Of a DNA stretch of 64,000 nucleotides, positions 34,281-46,872 are shown piece by piece. The stretch comes from Lutraria lutraria (Eukaryota > Mollusca > Bivalvia > Venerida > Mactridae): the NCBI GenBank assembly GCA_964023205.1, contig OZ026845.1, forward strand, positions 10,736,001 through 10,800,000, written 5' to 3'. Below the pieces are notes generated by a model. That model saw only the letters and a program-made list of their open reading frames with translations, had not been told where the DNA came from and ran no database searches. A program made the translations under genes and the position numbers. How positions within the stretch are numbered: the stretch's first letter is position 1; every line of letters begins with the position of its first letter.

Positions 34281-35585
34281 GCGGATCTAAAATGACCGAC
34301 AAGCAATAGATAAATAAATCAATAGTCTTCAATATATAGTCGAAACGAAAGAGTTTAAAATGAATTAATTAATCAATTGTTTTATCAATTCAATCCAACC
34401 TAGATTGAACCGGAACAAGGTAGAGGTGACGACACATCTCTTAATGCGATTGAGATCATTTGCAAGAATCAGGATGGACATGTGAGGGGTGAGGCAAAGT
34501 CTAAAGTTGGACCATATGGTCACTGGAAAGGCAGTATTTTTTGTAAGGAAGATTGTCAGTTCTTGACGTCGTTTGATCTTCAAGTTGAACCTGACGTAAG
34601 TATTGCAGGAAAATGCATGACGTTTCAATTCCATTCATGAAATAAAACAAAACGCATACCATTGTAAGGGTTTCAACCCAAAAGCCAAGTTTTTCACAGT
34701 GTCTATTTTACGTCGTCAATAGTTCACAGCAAAATAACGACGTACTGAAATGTACGTTTAATGAGATTTTTTTATTATTTAAGTACAATGTAAATTATTA
34801 CACGGTAGTCATTCTCTATATTCAATGAAAATAAACAAGAGTTCAATGGTAAGAACAGAATGCTTGTATTAGGGTATGTAATCCTTAATGTGAATTTAAA
34901 TAAATAAAGAATATTCATTGCTCAATGATGTTGATTCAATATATTATATGTATAAAGCTTAAAGGGGCATACCCTACAACTGACAAACATTCTGTGAAAG
35001 TGTAAACATGTGCTAGATGTATATGTAAAACAATATATAATGGATAATTGCAAGAAGAAGTTGGGTCATAAAATGACTAGTTTAGGTACGAGCCGCATAA
35101 ACCAAAGCTATGAATAATAAATCACTTCCACCCAAAAATGTCCATGACTAAATGTATGCGTGTCACAAATACATATTTTTTATGATTTTATTTTTAATTG
35201 GATGAATTTTTGGCTGAAACTTTCTTCGTCGGCTTTTTTCTTTACAAGCTTCTAATTTATCATCATTTTGCCTTAATTCTAAATGTAGGGTATGCCCCTT
35301 TAAACTTATTATGTTACGAACTTACATTATTAGCAAGGACACTTCAAAGATGATACAGCTGCCAATTATGTGAAGTTCACGTGTCGATGTTTGGACAAAA
35401 GTAACAAACATAAGTACGAGTTAGTCAAACCTCCCGGTCGTGGTTTCTATGGTGATTGGGGACTCTGGAGCGAGTCATGTGAAACAGGCTCAGCAATTTG
35501 TGGAATCAAAACCAAAGTTGAAGGGAAACGTTATTGGCGGGACGATACTGCTCTGAATGACGTCATTTTCTTCTGCTGTAAATAA
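31999..35585 (+). CDS. VMO1: VMO1-like secreted protein (vitelline membrane outer layer I domain, 250 aa)
   Basis: VMO-I proteins fold as a beta-prism of three similar sheets; in birds the protein is part of the egg vitelline membrane outer layer. Coding exons 31999-32182, 33768-33892, 34404-34595, 35334-35585 total 753 nt with consistent phases. Residues 1-20 are a signal peptide. About 45 acidic, polar residues precede the domain. Three repeats are visible: [20 protein letters not shown], then [20 protein letters not shown], then [20 protein letters not shown]; each is followed by an acidic D-D-T-(S/A)-x-N turn ([39 protein letters not shown]). The paired cysteines fit the family. The mollusc role (egg coat, mucus or defence) cannot be read from sequence. 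The stop codon overlaps an AATAAA. Confidence 0.93.
32834..33513. repeat. 31-bp minisatellite in VMO1-like intron 1 (about 22 copies)
   Basis: The core unit reads ggtaaaatactgattattat, 'attggatgtgt'. Central copies are nearly identical, and the outer ones carry variants such as 'ataagatgcctgg' or 'gatgcgctg'. Variant units with 'ttttacataagaagcc' recur at about 33010 and 33160, about 150 bases apart, suggesting a second-order duplication. Confidence 0.93.
33768..33892 (+). CDS. VMO1: VMO1-like exon 2, first domain repeat
   Basis: Encodes [20 protein letters not shown] and [20 protein letters not shown]. Acceptor tttattag, donor gtatgt, phase 0 end. Confidence 0.9.
34211..34278. repeat. (CT)n microsatellite in VMO1-like intron 2
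   Basis: Nearly pure CT dinucleotides with a few ccc interruptions, about 65 bases. Confidence 0.95.
34404..34595 (+). CDS. VMO1: VMO1-like exon 3, second domain repeat
   Basis: Encodes [20 protein letters not shown] through [20 protein letters not shown] and DLQVEPD. Acceptor ccaacctag, donor gtaagt. Confidence 0.93.
35334..35585 (+). CDS. VMO1: VMO1-like exon 4, third domain repeat and stop
   Basis: Encodes [47 protein letters not shown] and [14 protein letters not shown], then TAA at 35583-35585. The final coding motif contains TGACGTCATT, which is repeated downstream. Confidence 0.93.
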   Translation, partial: QGHFKDDTAANYVKFTCRCLDKSNKHKYELVKPPGRGFYGDWGLWSESCETGSAICGIKTKVEGKRYWRDDTALNDVIFFCCK

Positions 35586-35586
35586 A
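35581..35586 (+). terminator. Candidate poly(A) signal overlapping the VMO1-like stop
   Basis: AATAAA shares bases with the TAA stop codon, implying a very short 3'UTR if used. No other AATAAA occurs in the following few hundred bases. Confidence 0.45.
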
Positions 35587-35599
35587 ATGTTCTACCGAT

Positions 35600-35730
35600 G
35601 TAAAAGACGTCATCTCGTACTGCTGTACATGACGTCATTTTACTGATGCTAATGACGCTATCTTTTACTATTGTAGATGACGTCATTTTACTGATGATAA
35701 TGACGTCATCTTACTGATAATGAGTCATAG
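35600..35730. repeat. Degenerate tandem repeat with TGACGTCAT palindromes after the VMO1-like gene
   Basis: Motifs gacgtcatctcgtactgctg, 'tgacgtcattttactgatg', 'tgacgctatcttttactat', 'tgacgtcattttactgat' and 'tgacgtcatc' follow one another about every 20-50 bases. They resemble the last codons of the gene (tgacgtcattttcttctgct), so the array seems to have grown from the end of exon 4. TGACGTCA is also the CRE/ATF consensus. Confidence 0.75.
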
Positions 35731-37467
35731 ATATTTTACTTCTGTAAGTGATGTCAATTTTATCGCTGGATGCAAAAATGTTGTCTTCTGCTGTTGATAC
35801 GAATAGCAGTTTCTTCTTCTGTGAATCAATCATAGACATACTCTATGAATCTACACAACTTTTATCGTTGGGTTGAACGTATCGAACACCTCTTTAAAAT
35901 ACAAGTAATTTACTTTATGATGTACTCGATCTATAATTGCTGTATTAAACCCTCTTTCTGGGAAATCATCATTTATCAGAGATTAGTTTTAATTATAAAT
36001 ACAACAGTGGATTTCTATTATAGGTAGGTGTTCAGTAATTAGAAACTACATAGATCTAGTCCTTATTTGAATTTTACAAATTTTCTTACACAAAATTTGA
36101 TGTAAAAGCAATAATTTTGAGTTCCATTCATTCTTTACTGTTTGAACTTCCCAATCAATCTATTATTTAGTTTTTAAAAAATACACATAAAATGCGTCTT
36201 GCAAATCAGTTTCTATTTCGTGTATTGCAGGAATGAATCTTCAGTGATACTCTATAAACAGATTATAAGTCCCATTATTTCTATCTAAACTACGTTATGT
36301 ACGTACATAATTATGTGCAGTTTTATACCTACATATTTACTTAGGCCTGAAAATAATGTTTGTTTCTGGATGCCCATACTACACGGTTCATTTCCCCGCG
36401 ACCCTAGACTTTTTAGAGGATAGAAAAATCCACTTTTACACATGTCTTTCATAGCAAAAAATAACCCTAACCCACCTACCCTATTTTTAATGAGCATATA
36501 ACTAGAAACATACAATTTATTGTTCTGCCTTAGATACTTGGTAGTATCGAGAGCGATATTAGTACAATGTATATGAATAAATGTCTTTTTTATTATTGGT
36601 AGAATAATGTCATCTGGTATTCTGTTGAAGTGTTCCTATGTATATTGCAATATCGGTGATTGTCTTAGATGACATACATAGATCGTACAATTGGTGAATT
36701 TTGACTGAGGTGAAACTGTACTACAATTTATATCAGAATAATCTGCTAGACATGCGGTTCAAAATGAAACAATGTAGTCTTGAATTTAGACTTTAAGTAT
36801 CTCATTGTCTAGAAATACCTTCTATTTTTCTATGAGTAAAACTGTATACTGTATAATTTGTTTTTCATCCTTTTATTTTTATCTTTGTCTAAGCAATATC
36901 TCTGGATAAATATACATTTTGTATATGATTGCTGGGACCTATACAGTCACATATGTACATGTACCAATATACATATATCGTATATGTGTATATTAGTCCA
37001 AGATAATTGTATAGAATTGAGATATTAGCATCATCAATTAGCTAATCAAAAACGTACAAACCTACACTCATATGAACAGAACATTCCGATATCAGACATT
37101 GTCATATAAATGGTCAAGATATAGACCGCTCGCACATGAATCATTATCAGCACTTCTTATGAAAGATGTCGCAAAGTCGAAAGAAAATAACACGTACATG
37201 TACTTCTGATGTCAATTCTCGTCAATAATGGTGATGCTGATTTGTCGATTGGTATCACGTGATTACAAAACACGGTCTGATTGGTTCACCAGTTAATAAC
37301 AGCAAAAACAGTCTTACAGTGATAGAAGTCATGTATTACAATTATACATACTAAATATATACATATGTATAGTATTCATGTACATTTATATTGTGACTAT
37401 GGGGAATATGAAAACTGGAAGGAAAGGGTCAGTGGGGATCATAAGGGTCTGAGTACGTTGAAGGGCT
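35731..37467. other. Noncoding downstream of the VMO1-like gene
   Basis: Contains the TIR-family copy at 36343-36515 (ttgtttctggatgcccatac at one end, 'gagcatataactagaaac' at the other). No gene is seen. Confidence 0.4.
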
Positions 37468-37558
37468 AGTGTATAATGATTATTCAGGCCTAAAATGGTA
37501 TGATAATTGTGTTTTAGTCCGTGTTGCCGTTTTAGACCTGAATAACCATTATACACCA
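37468..37558. repeat. Fold-back of about 91 bp
   Basis: The arms agtgtataatgattattcag plus 'gcctaaaatgg' and ccgttttagacctgaataac plus 'cattatacac' are inverted over about 31 bases with few mismatches, around a loop of about 28 bases. Confidence 0.75.
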
Positions 37559-37601
37559 TCCATTCAGTGTTCTAACCCCTATGGTGAAGATAAACACTAA
37601 A

Positions 37602-37924
37602 CAGTGATTTTTTCGTCTCTTTGAGAATGGGTCCGGGTCCGGTTAAATTGGGAATTATGGAGTCGTTACAACTAGGTATGTGGGAAATTTTATCAATAGA
37701 TATTAGACAATGTCAAATAAATCGAGTTCTCTGGTTTCTTTGCACTAGTATACTATACTTCTTGTAAAAAAATGGTCATGGCTTTGTTACTTTTATAGTC
37801 GATTTTGAAACTCTTTTTTAACGTTCATTGTGAATTTCACCGTTTAGATTGGGGATAATTGAAGCCTTAACGCATTTGGAAGGGTTCGTTTACCGGACCC
37901 AAACAAAGAAGGAAAAAATCACTG
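37602..37924. mobile_element. MITE with about 40-bp TIRs (323 bp)
   Basis: The left arm cagtgattttttcgtctctt then 'gggtccgggtccggttaaa' matches the inverse of the right arm tttaccggacccaaacaaag, 'ggaaaaaatcactg'. No transposase. A target duplication could not be fixed. Confidence 0.7.
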
Positions 37925-40799
37925 ATAAATAAATATCACTGATTAATAAACTGATTCCCGTTCCATATTACAATGCACTAAAGGTCTCTGAACAGACAGA
38001 GTTAATGGCGATAAAATGCAACACCATGTCGTAGAAATCATTCAATGAAAATACGTAATGTTTAGTGTACAAGTTCGATTCAATGAAATGCAACCATTCA
38101 ATGATGTGTTCTACATCTGCCATCATTTACTGAAAGTTACAATACAGATATGAAACACTGTACTTTTGTCCCTGGCTTTTATAAATTTGTGACATTTTGT
38201 TCTTTAAAACTGGAGAAAATGGTAACAAAATTCGTAAAAATGAATGTTCGGAAATACGAAAAATCGCGTTAACGTAAAAACGTATGAAATAAAACTACTA
38301 CGTTTTGATAGCAAGGTACAGAATTTCAACCAGCATAATATTTATGTGTATTTGAATTACCTCCCTTACGTTACGAATAAAAAGATGATTGCTGAATAAT
38401 ATTATATACAGTAAAACTACTCCAGAGTGGCCATCTCATAATCAACAACCTCCTTTTAACAAAAGCATATTTTTCCCACTGCATGATTTAACTGTAAATT
38501 TAACCTCTCTAGAGCAACAACCTCCCAACAACATATTTTGCTATTCCCAAAGGCAATTTGCTTTGGAGAGGTTGCACCACTGCATATCTAGAAATACGGT
38601 TTAAAATCAAACATAGCGTATCAAAAGGAATGACAATGTATCATATCTATCTTTTATATAGCTATACAATCTAATGACCATGTTTTATGACAACATTTTT
38701 TTCACCATATGTATTTTTTAAAAACTTTATTTTATTGTTAGTGTAAAAGTAATTCCTAGGTAGTGGTGGGTATGTGGGTAGGACTTCATACACCGTCAGC
38801 CTGTGAGGAGAACATAATGAACAAGTCTTATTATGGATAGCAGGAAAAGAAATTTATCCTTTACAAGGAGCAATATAACACATCACATTTGTAACACGTA
38901 AAATCAAAAATCGGCATCGACCACATTCGTCATAAACTGCATTACATATTTGCTTGATTTCCGCTACAAAATGTGATCACATTTGTTAACCTTTCGAGTA
39001 TGTGGTCTCTTACAAATGTAGTCTTTCAAGAGATCTGTTCGGTGGTGTAGTGTAGTTTATGGTATCAAATCTAAGCACAGTTTAACCTGTGTTTACAGCC
39101 AACTTCTAATAAAAATGAAAACCTTGAATAAAGGCCATTCTTTATAAACCGTTATTGATTACATGTATATAGAAAAAAATGAATGACTTTCGAGTAAAGG
39201 ACAACTGTTAATAAAATCCACATCTCGTCTTTCCAAAGCCTTTGTTCACAGGTTTAACTGTGAATGTATTATGATACATGTTTATGACGATGTTTCTGTG
39301 CTACAGTAACATAAATACACGAGAATCGGCCGTGTGGACAGAAACTAATTTGAAACAAGACAAAATTAATAGTTCGTTTTGTTTTACTTAGCAATTCATC
39401 AGTGTCACGATATGAGGAATAGAGGGGTCTGTTAAACACATCATCTTGTGAATACATTGGATATATCATGATCTTAAATGATGTATAATAATAATATACA
39501 TTTGTCTTTTATGAAATAATTCGTGCAAAGCATATAGAATGACAAGTAATTAGATTACTGCCCGTCGAATAAAAAAGTAAATACAAATGCATGAGCCTTT
39601 TTTATTTCAGTGAACCTTTTTATATTTTACATTTTAGGTTTTGTGCAAACATATTATTTTTTCCTATACTACGGTATGATGTATATACAATTTCTTACGT
39701 CGAACAAAGCCAGTCTGAGCACTGATTTCAAGTGAAAAGATGGCAAATAAAACCTAAAACGTCGAGCATTTTATGATCTCACTTAAACGATCTGTCTGAC
39801 TACCATTTAAGAATCGAATACAAGCTAATGTTATAAATCAGAAATGCTTGGGTCATAATTAATCGTAACAAACAGGCTTTTGTTATGTTTATTTGTTCTT
39901 TGATCGCCGGATCTTAATACAATAATGTCATTTACGTCGGTATAACGTTACCACATCTTTCTATGAACGTCTCTCGGGGGAAAACAACTTTTCTCATGTC
40001 ATTTACTTTAATGATCTTCTTATAGCGAGGCCATTACCAATACCGAGTTGAGGATAAATGGCCACAATTTGTTACGATTTGCGACTTCTCCAAACATGTC
40101 GATTAAATGCGCATGCAAATCTATTCTGGAAATAAATATCCCGATTATCAATTATAGAAACCACCCAAAGGAGTAGTCGATATTTGGTTGTGACATTTAT
40201 AATGGAGCATTCTTGATCTATTTTGTAATTCAGACGAAAGTGTGAATTTCGAGGAATACTCTATAGCGTGTTAAGCAAATCAAAATTGCATTTTCCAGTT
40301 ATAAGGTCAAAATGTTTCATTTGGCTTGGAAAGACTTGGGGGTCCCCGAAGATTTGTTGAGAAGATATCTGTTCGTCAAGCCTTAATACTCCTATTTCCA
40401 AGTTGATATGAATTTTATCTTGGGAGAATAATGATGTTTTTATGACGTGACAATGTACTGGCACATCAAGGCAGAGGCGTACTACAGGGAAATGTCTTTA
40501 GATTGACCTATTACAATGAAGACATCGAAGCCATTTTGTTACATGATGTATTAACATGATGTTAATACACGTCATTACCAATAGAATCTTCTTCTTGAAG
40601 AGCTTAACTGTCCGCCATCTTAGAACATGATTATTCTAAACTATGTGTCGTCCAAGTTCCCGTTCAGAACAAAACCACAGATTAAAAACTGGAAAAAAAT
40701 ACCAACATTTTTGTGGCTAATTTGATACGTTACGTTTTTTTTCCACAAAATGTGCAAGTTATATTTAATGTTTGTTTATCAGTTTTAACAGCCCATTCG
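37925..40799. other. Noncoding with two dispersed repeats
   Basis: 38407-38603 is a copy of the 'gttgttgctc' family; 39079-39262 is a copy of the 'aataaaggcc' family with inverted ends (gtttaacctgtg / cacaggtttaac). From about 39700 to 40560 the DNA is unique and includes an octamer-like atgcaaat near 40110. No gene is seen. Confidence 0.45.
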
Positions 40800-40841
40800 A
40801 CGGCCATGGTTATTTCAGAGCCGCCACAGAGAGAGAGAGAG

Positions 40842-40886
<45 letters not shown>

Positions 40887-40918
40887 TTGAGAGAGAGAGA
40901 GATTGAGAGAGAGAGATT

Positions 40919-40950
<32 letters not shown>

Positions 40951-41235
40951 AAGAGAGAGAGAGAGAGATTTTGGAAGAGGTACTGGAGGACCGGAATTTA
41001 TATCCCTACTCTTTTTTAGTAGTTTTTGCTGGTACTTCATCGTGCTCGGTGTAAAGCACCGATACATGCCTCATCCGTTTCCTGAGATTCTCTTAACACA
41101 GCACTTGGCTCGGTAGTTGGGATTTGGACACGGAAGGATCGACTCGGAAATATTGAAAGACAAAGCAGAGATTCAATCCCGCGACTTTTCTATTAGTAGT
41201 AGTCTAGCGCGTAACCATTAGACCAACCGATCTGC
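40800..41235 (-). mobile_element. tRNA-related SINE-like repeat with (GA)n expansion, copy 1
   Basis: Read on the - strand it begins gcagatcggttggtctaatg with an A-box-like TGGTCTAATGG and a B-box-like gggattgaatct; the body then matches the copy at 58340-58565 (gcaccgatacatgcctcatc, 'atatccctactctttttt', 'ttatttcagagccgcc' on the + strand). The (GA)n tract at about 40826-40970 sits where copy 2 has only cacagagagaa. Confidence 0.65.
40826..40970. repeat. (GA)n microsatellite
   Basis: Nearly pure gagaga with 'gattgaga' and 'ggga' interruptions. It keeps frames open on both strands, which is not coding evidence. Confidence 0.95.
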
Positions 41236-42321
41236 AAGTTATAATAAGAATATAAACACAAATTGTCAATGTCATTCTAAAAACTCAATGTATAATCTTC
41301 TTCTCACAGAAGACTCAAACATTTAACACATTTCAAAACTGACTGCTTGCATTCAGGCTAATTTATGTTTAATCAAAACAGATGATCAGATTTAAAAGTT
41401 CATAAAATTTAATGAAGTAAAACTTGATCAATGAAATTGCCTGTGTTAGCAGCCACCTCCAAATAAAGGCCATTATATTTTCGGGTTGAATCATTACCGT
41501 ATAAAATCTACCACAGACATACGCACGGAAAGTATTTTCGGCCATGTTGCAAACGCTGTTAAAACTCTTTTTACAATACTTTCTTAAGAAAACACGTCTT
41601 TTAGATTTAACAGTTGCGCTGACTTAAGTAGAACTGTAATGAATTAGAAACTCCCAAAATACAAGTAAATGTAGACATAACCTTAATTAACACTCGCAAT
41701 TTCACAGTCCTCTTCGCGCGCATTAATACAACATTTCCTTGAAATGCTACACAAAAAGTAGTACTAAAAGAAGTTCACGTTTCCAGGAAAAAAAGACGGA
41801 AGACGCAATTAATGTGATAAAAGTTATATCTATGTACGATGAGAAAATTAAAGGAATATTTTAATTATTAATGACGCCCCTAATTCAATAACTGGCCAAA
41901 TTAACTGTAGATTTTCTACATTTTCGACCAACAAAGTGCTATCAAAGTCAATAAATATCGCGGAAACGTGCCTAATTTGGTTAATCTGCGATGATAGAGG
42001 AATGAACGTCCAATCAGATTTCGGGCAAATCCATCTTATTTGGCTATAATCACTTGATATTCTTCTTAATTCACTGACATTGATCGTAAAATTTCGAGAA
42101 AACTTTTCACAGACGTTCGCTCTCTTTCAACCATAGAAAAAATAACCGAATATGAATAAAATGACGGGAGAAGTTGGGCTCCACGTTTCATTGTAGCTTC
42201 ATACACGGCCAGACTACATTGATGTTCGCACTTTTGCTGCGAACGAATTTAATCAACGGACACAAAAACAAATATTTATTACTAGATATGATACTTAACA
42301 ATTTTATAATTTTGTTTTACA
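41236..42321. other. Unique noncoding DNA
   Basis: A short 'aataaaggcc' family fragment lies at 41440-41485. The rest has no gene; about 41850-42260 is unique sequence with many ATTA/TAAT motifs. Confidence 0.4.
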
Positions 42322-42574
42322 TGTATTTATTTGGGTTTGACATGAATTTTTAACAATTGTTCAGTTATATAAATTTTCAAGGACTTAGTACTGACTAGTA
42401 CTAATTTAAACTTACCCTTCTACTTGAAGGAACTGATACCTTCTCTAAATGTGTAGGGAAGTCGAATTTTTTGTCAGATTTTCATGGAAGTGTATGACCT
42501 GCCGTGACCGGAAATCGAACCCGGATCGGCGGGTAACAAATCTGGCACACTAACCACTGGACCACGACCGCGGC
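42322..42574 (-). mobile_element. tRNA-derived SINE, full head, antisense
   Basis: On the - strand: gccgcggtcgtggtccagtg, A box tggtccagtggttag, B box gggttcgatttcc, then a body with 'ggcaggtcatac', and a tail aaacccaaataaatacat. The head folds only partly as a tRNA, as expected for a SINE. Confidence 0.8.
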
Positions 42575-43223
42575 TTTCTTATATTATTTATGACTAAAAT
42601 GATGCATCACAGCTGGCGAAAACATTAATGTTTTTAAAGATGATGAAACTTATGAATGTATTTTATGTAAACAATTCCTTACTTCTGACCTAAGGTATTT
42701 CATCTCTCTCGGAGTAAAGGCGCGGGTCGTATCTGCAATATAATCAGACCGAAGAAATGTTGTCGACAATGATAATATTGACAAATATAAATTTTAATTA
42801 TCAATTATTATCGCCTACATCTAAAGAATTCCCTTAACTTGTATGTTCATCAATTCGTCTCTTCAAATATCCGGCGAGCTTTTGTTTTTACCCTATATAC
42901 TTGAAAGAGATTTGGTTGGCGACAGATTAGTCTCTGATAGGAAAACAGTATTTTTACATATTAAATGACATAGTCGCGTGCTCGGTGAGCAAGTTGGCTA
43001 TTTCTTATTGTTCCAAAACCAGGCGAATGATTGTGATTTCCTTTAAATGTTTTATCTAACTCGGTAAATTGAAAACGTATTACCTTGCCATCTTGATTAA
43101 AAATAAGATTAGTGTTGCAGATTTATAAACCATTATCACATCTTATGTTTTATAGTTTCGTAAGATTATCACGGTAAAACACTGTTCTTTAATTTTGAAC
43201 AATGTAATGTAATATTGTGAAAC

Positions 43224-43461
43224 AAGGGTTCGATTCCCGGTCGCGACAGGTCATACCCTTTAATGAAAATTTGAAAATATGCACCTTGTCGATTTTACGA
43301 CACACGTGGCGATGTTGCTGGTTCCTTGTGGAAAGGTAAGTTAGTACTGATTAGAATACCGTCTAGGAAACCTTGTTATAGTGTCCCTGAGAGAATTGGC
43401 CGCCGTATGTAACTGAAATACATGTAGTTAAAAAATGGTGTTAAACTCAAATAAATAAATA
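43224..43461 (+). mobile_element. Same SINE family, 5'-truncated at the B box
   Basis: It starts at gggttcgattcccggtcgcg, continues 'acaggtcatac', 'ggttccttgtggaaaggtaa' and 'gccgtatgtaactgaaatac', and ends ttaaactcaaataaataaat. It lies in opposite orientation to the copy 650 bases upstream. Confidence 0.8.
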
Positions 43462-46400
43462 GTGAAATAAGGATATGCATTGTAATTAGCAATTATTCGG
43501 GTACTTGTTGCATTACAAGCATGTCGTACACTGAGGAATTTGTTATCGAATTACTTTATAATAAAGGAATTATTCGGGTTCCAAGGAGTTCGCTATAACC
43601 GTGTTCTATAGTTTACGGTTAAGTTGCCTCGAAAGGATTTCATGAAGTCATTATTTTTCTTGAACTTTTCTTGCATATTTCACGAAGAGTCCATAAAGTA
43701 TGAATAATGATTTGACCACACCCATATAATACCGTCCCCGTCAACTTCAATCAATTTGAGTATCTATCTATTAATTGTCATCAGCAATTATGATTTACGG
43801 AATTACGGCGTATTAATGACGTATTAATCCAGCTTGCTACTCTAGAATCAATGAACATTAACAGCCAATCACCGAGCTTGTTTCTTACAGGAATAAATCA
43901 ACGCTTAAAATCTCATTTACTTAAAAAATTGATACAACTTCGAAGTAACAATTGATCAAAGAAGGTATGAAGTTAATAATTGTATAGCTTTCGTAAAGCA
44001 AGCCTCATAATTTGTTTGAAAAATACCGATTTAATTTGTAAGGAAACGTCATTATTTGAAGAGTTAATATTAAAGTACGTGTATCCGGACCCCTGCAACG
44101 AGACTAAGTTCCAGCTAAGTACCGACATTTCCGTACTCGTGATAGCCTGATGAGCCGTCTTTTATGTAACCAAGTCAGTGAGACGGAATCGTTCTGCAAT
44201 TCTAAATTGATTTCCTTAATAGAAATAATGCATGTTCCGTATCACTTTACATTGATCTTTAATATCTTTTATTCTCAGACATAAAGCAACATCGTTAGTT
44301 TTACAAATACACCATCATTTATGATGGCGATCTATCGGGGTATAATAATAAACTGTTGATGCATTTCTTGTTTCGAGACTCTTAAAACAACACAACTCGC
44401 CAGCTCGTTATCACGGTCCGCTTAATCTCAAAGACTACGATTTCTTGGACAATAAACTTCAAAACAATTTGTGGCAATCCTCAAATGTATTTTATATGTT
44501 TAGCATTTTATTCGAAGTAGCGATATCATAAATGGGGTGAAAATAATATCATTGAATATCAAAACACAAGTTGCTCATTTACAAAAATAGCATTAGATGA
44601 TATAATGATGAATTAAGAATTCAATAAATACGGTAATATATCTTTTATTTGATTTGTTTTATTACTTTGAGATAAAATCTGTAACCCGGTTTTCAAATTG
44701 CTGGCTGTGTATTTTATCGACACAACAATGATGTAAAATGGACTGTGTTACAATGCGCTTTGTAATTGGTATGGCAAGAATTGCTGTGAGTTTTAGATTT
44801 TTTTTGTTATCCCAATTTATTGACTAAATAATGTGAACACATATCCGATATCAATGCTATTTCAACAAGATTTTAAGTAAAGGAAGCGACAGAACATAGA
44901 ACCATTGTCTCTGAATTTCTGTATAAAGTGGCGTATACTGATATTCTACATACCGAGCTTTGGATAAATCTTGCACAATTAAATACTTGTACATTATAAT
45001 ACCAATGTATATATCGGGTTAACTTAATTAAGAACAACAAAAATGTTAAAGATACAATTATAATTATGACATGGTATACTAATCGACTGGTAAATTGATT
45101 GATTGATTTTAAGGCGTCGGTCGGTGTGTTTACAGAGACTTGTATGATATCCACAGTTAATTATTACCAAACCTCGCAGTTCTGAGTAGAAAATGAAGGG
45201 GTCAATAGAAGGGATCTTCCCTCCTTCTTTGTCCTTTTTACACTCGTATTCAGTACTGGGAAATGTCTAAAAACATTAGTGTATGCACAATGAATTTATT
45301 TCAATATGCAAATGTTCCTCTCGCATTCGTTTAGTTAATCATGACAACCAGACAGGCTTCGGCATCAGGACCTCTTGGCATAATTGTTATGTTTTATATG
45401 TGAAATTAGAGAAATTACTTTTAACCAAAGCACACCTTGGTGTGTTGTCTTCAGTCGCTTATCGAGGACTAAACGGTTAATTTGGAAATTGGTCACCGCG
45501 TCGTCGCCGTACAAACTTTGTTGATAACCGATGAGCGACAAGACCAAAAATATGTCGCCCTTTGTATTGTACGTTGTTATTCTAACATTTTTTATGGTGA
45601 GCAAATTTTAAAATGCGACTATGAAACAAATCCAATTCTTGCAGATTTAAGCGTGTCGTTCAGTGCTGTATGAAAAGTAATGCTTGCAACGATGATGATT
45701 GTATTTTGAAGTATTTGTTGGAGTCAAAGGGTGTCGGTATCGATTTAGTGAATAAAAAGAGTATAACATATTGATGATAATCTCACAAAATTTGTATAAA
45801 AGCAGAAATTAAACGCTGGCCCCTTAACAGACCCTTCTATTGAGATCTATGATTCATTCGTAATTAATAGACAAGACTAAAACGTGTCGAAAGTTTATAC
45901 GTAATCTACACTATTAAGAATTAAGCTATGAAAGGGGACAGACTCGAATTGTAGATATTATCAATTCTGACACAGTTTGACTCAAATCGTTAACTTTTTG
46001 TGTACCCTGCAATTACGGAAAACACGATAACTAACTTCAATGAAAAAAAATACAGATAAAATAGATAATTTGTAAACATCAAATGTGTATACATTCAAAA
46101 ATAAGTCTAAAGCCGATTTAATTTCTGAAAAAATATCAATAGTTCAAAACATAGATAATTGTGGCATAACCGATTATGAGTAACGAATTTTAACACCTTT
46201 AATATAAGATAAATGCATTTTTGACAATAATTATCACAATGACTCACCGAGAGTCAATGTTTGAGTAAAATTCCTGTTTATTTATCTTCGGGAATACTTA
46301 AGGTGAATTAAAATTCTGATTTAAAATAAAAGAAAAGTCATTTGAACACACTGTACATGTATTATGACTAAGCACATGGAATCTTCTAATGTAATGAAAT

Positions 46401-46872
46401 TCAGACATTTTAAAGAGATAATGATGAAACGATAATTGCCGACAATAACTGAACTTTGCGATGAGCGAAACAGTCGAATACAAGTAATGCGACGAATATT
46501 CATGCATAAAAATATTTACTTCATGTATTTTCATGCTTAATTGTTGACTATGAATCATTCATTCCGACTTTTATTAACAGAATAGAACATAATGTTATTT
46601 AGGAACTTATATATACCATAGTATATTAATGTCATACATTGATACCAAAGAACTGAAAATATCTCAGTTATTTGAATGTTGATATTCGAACTACCATACC
46701 CCTTAACAGAGGATAAATCCTTAAGCAATACAGAAGTTAATACTTTATATACAGGTCCCAAGTAATAAATATGTTGCAAGCTCTAGGTTGTTAAGCATGT
46801 AAACTATCTTTTCAAGGAAAAACTAAAAACATCGGAGCATTTTTAAAGGTTTTACATAAATCCCATACAATC
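43462..46872. other. Unique AT-rich DNA, no gene
   Basis: Open frames on both strands at 45283-45673 have no domain or codon pattern I recognise, and they overlap each other, so none is called. Confidence 0.4.

Noticed and set aside
40713..41067. Arg/Glu-rich and Ser/Leu-rich frames
   Set aside because: Caused by a (GA)n microsatellite inside a SINE-like repeat.
41150..41235. tRNA gene on the - strand
   Set aside because: Only a degenerate A/B-box pair at the end of a dispersed repeat; no cloverleaf.
42490..42574. tRNA gene on the - strand
   Set aside because: It has A and B boxes, but the acceptor stem and anticodon arm do not fold properly, and the body and tail are shared with another copy; it is a SINE head.
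45283..45673. Overlapping open frames on both strands
   Set aside because: No recognisable domain and mutually overlapping; left uncalled.
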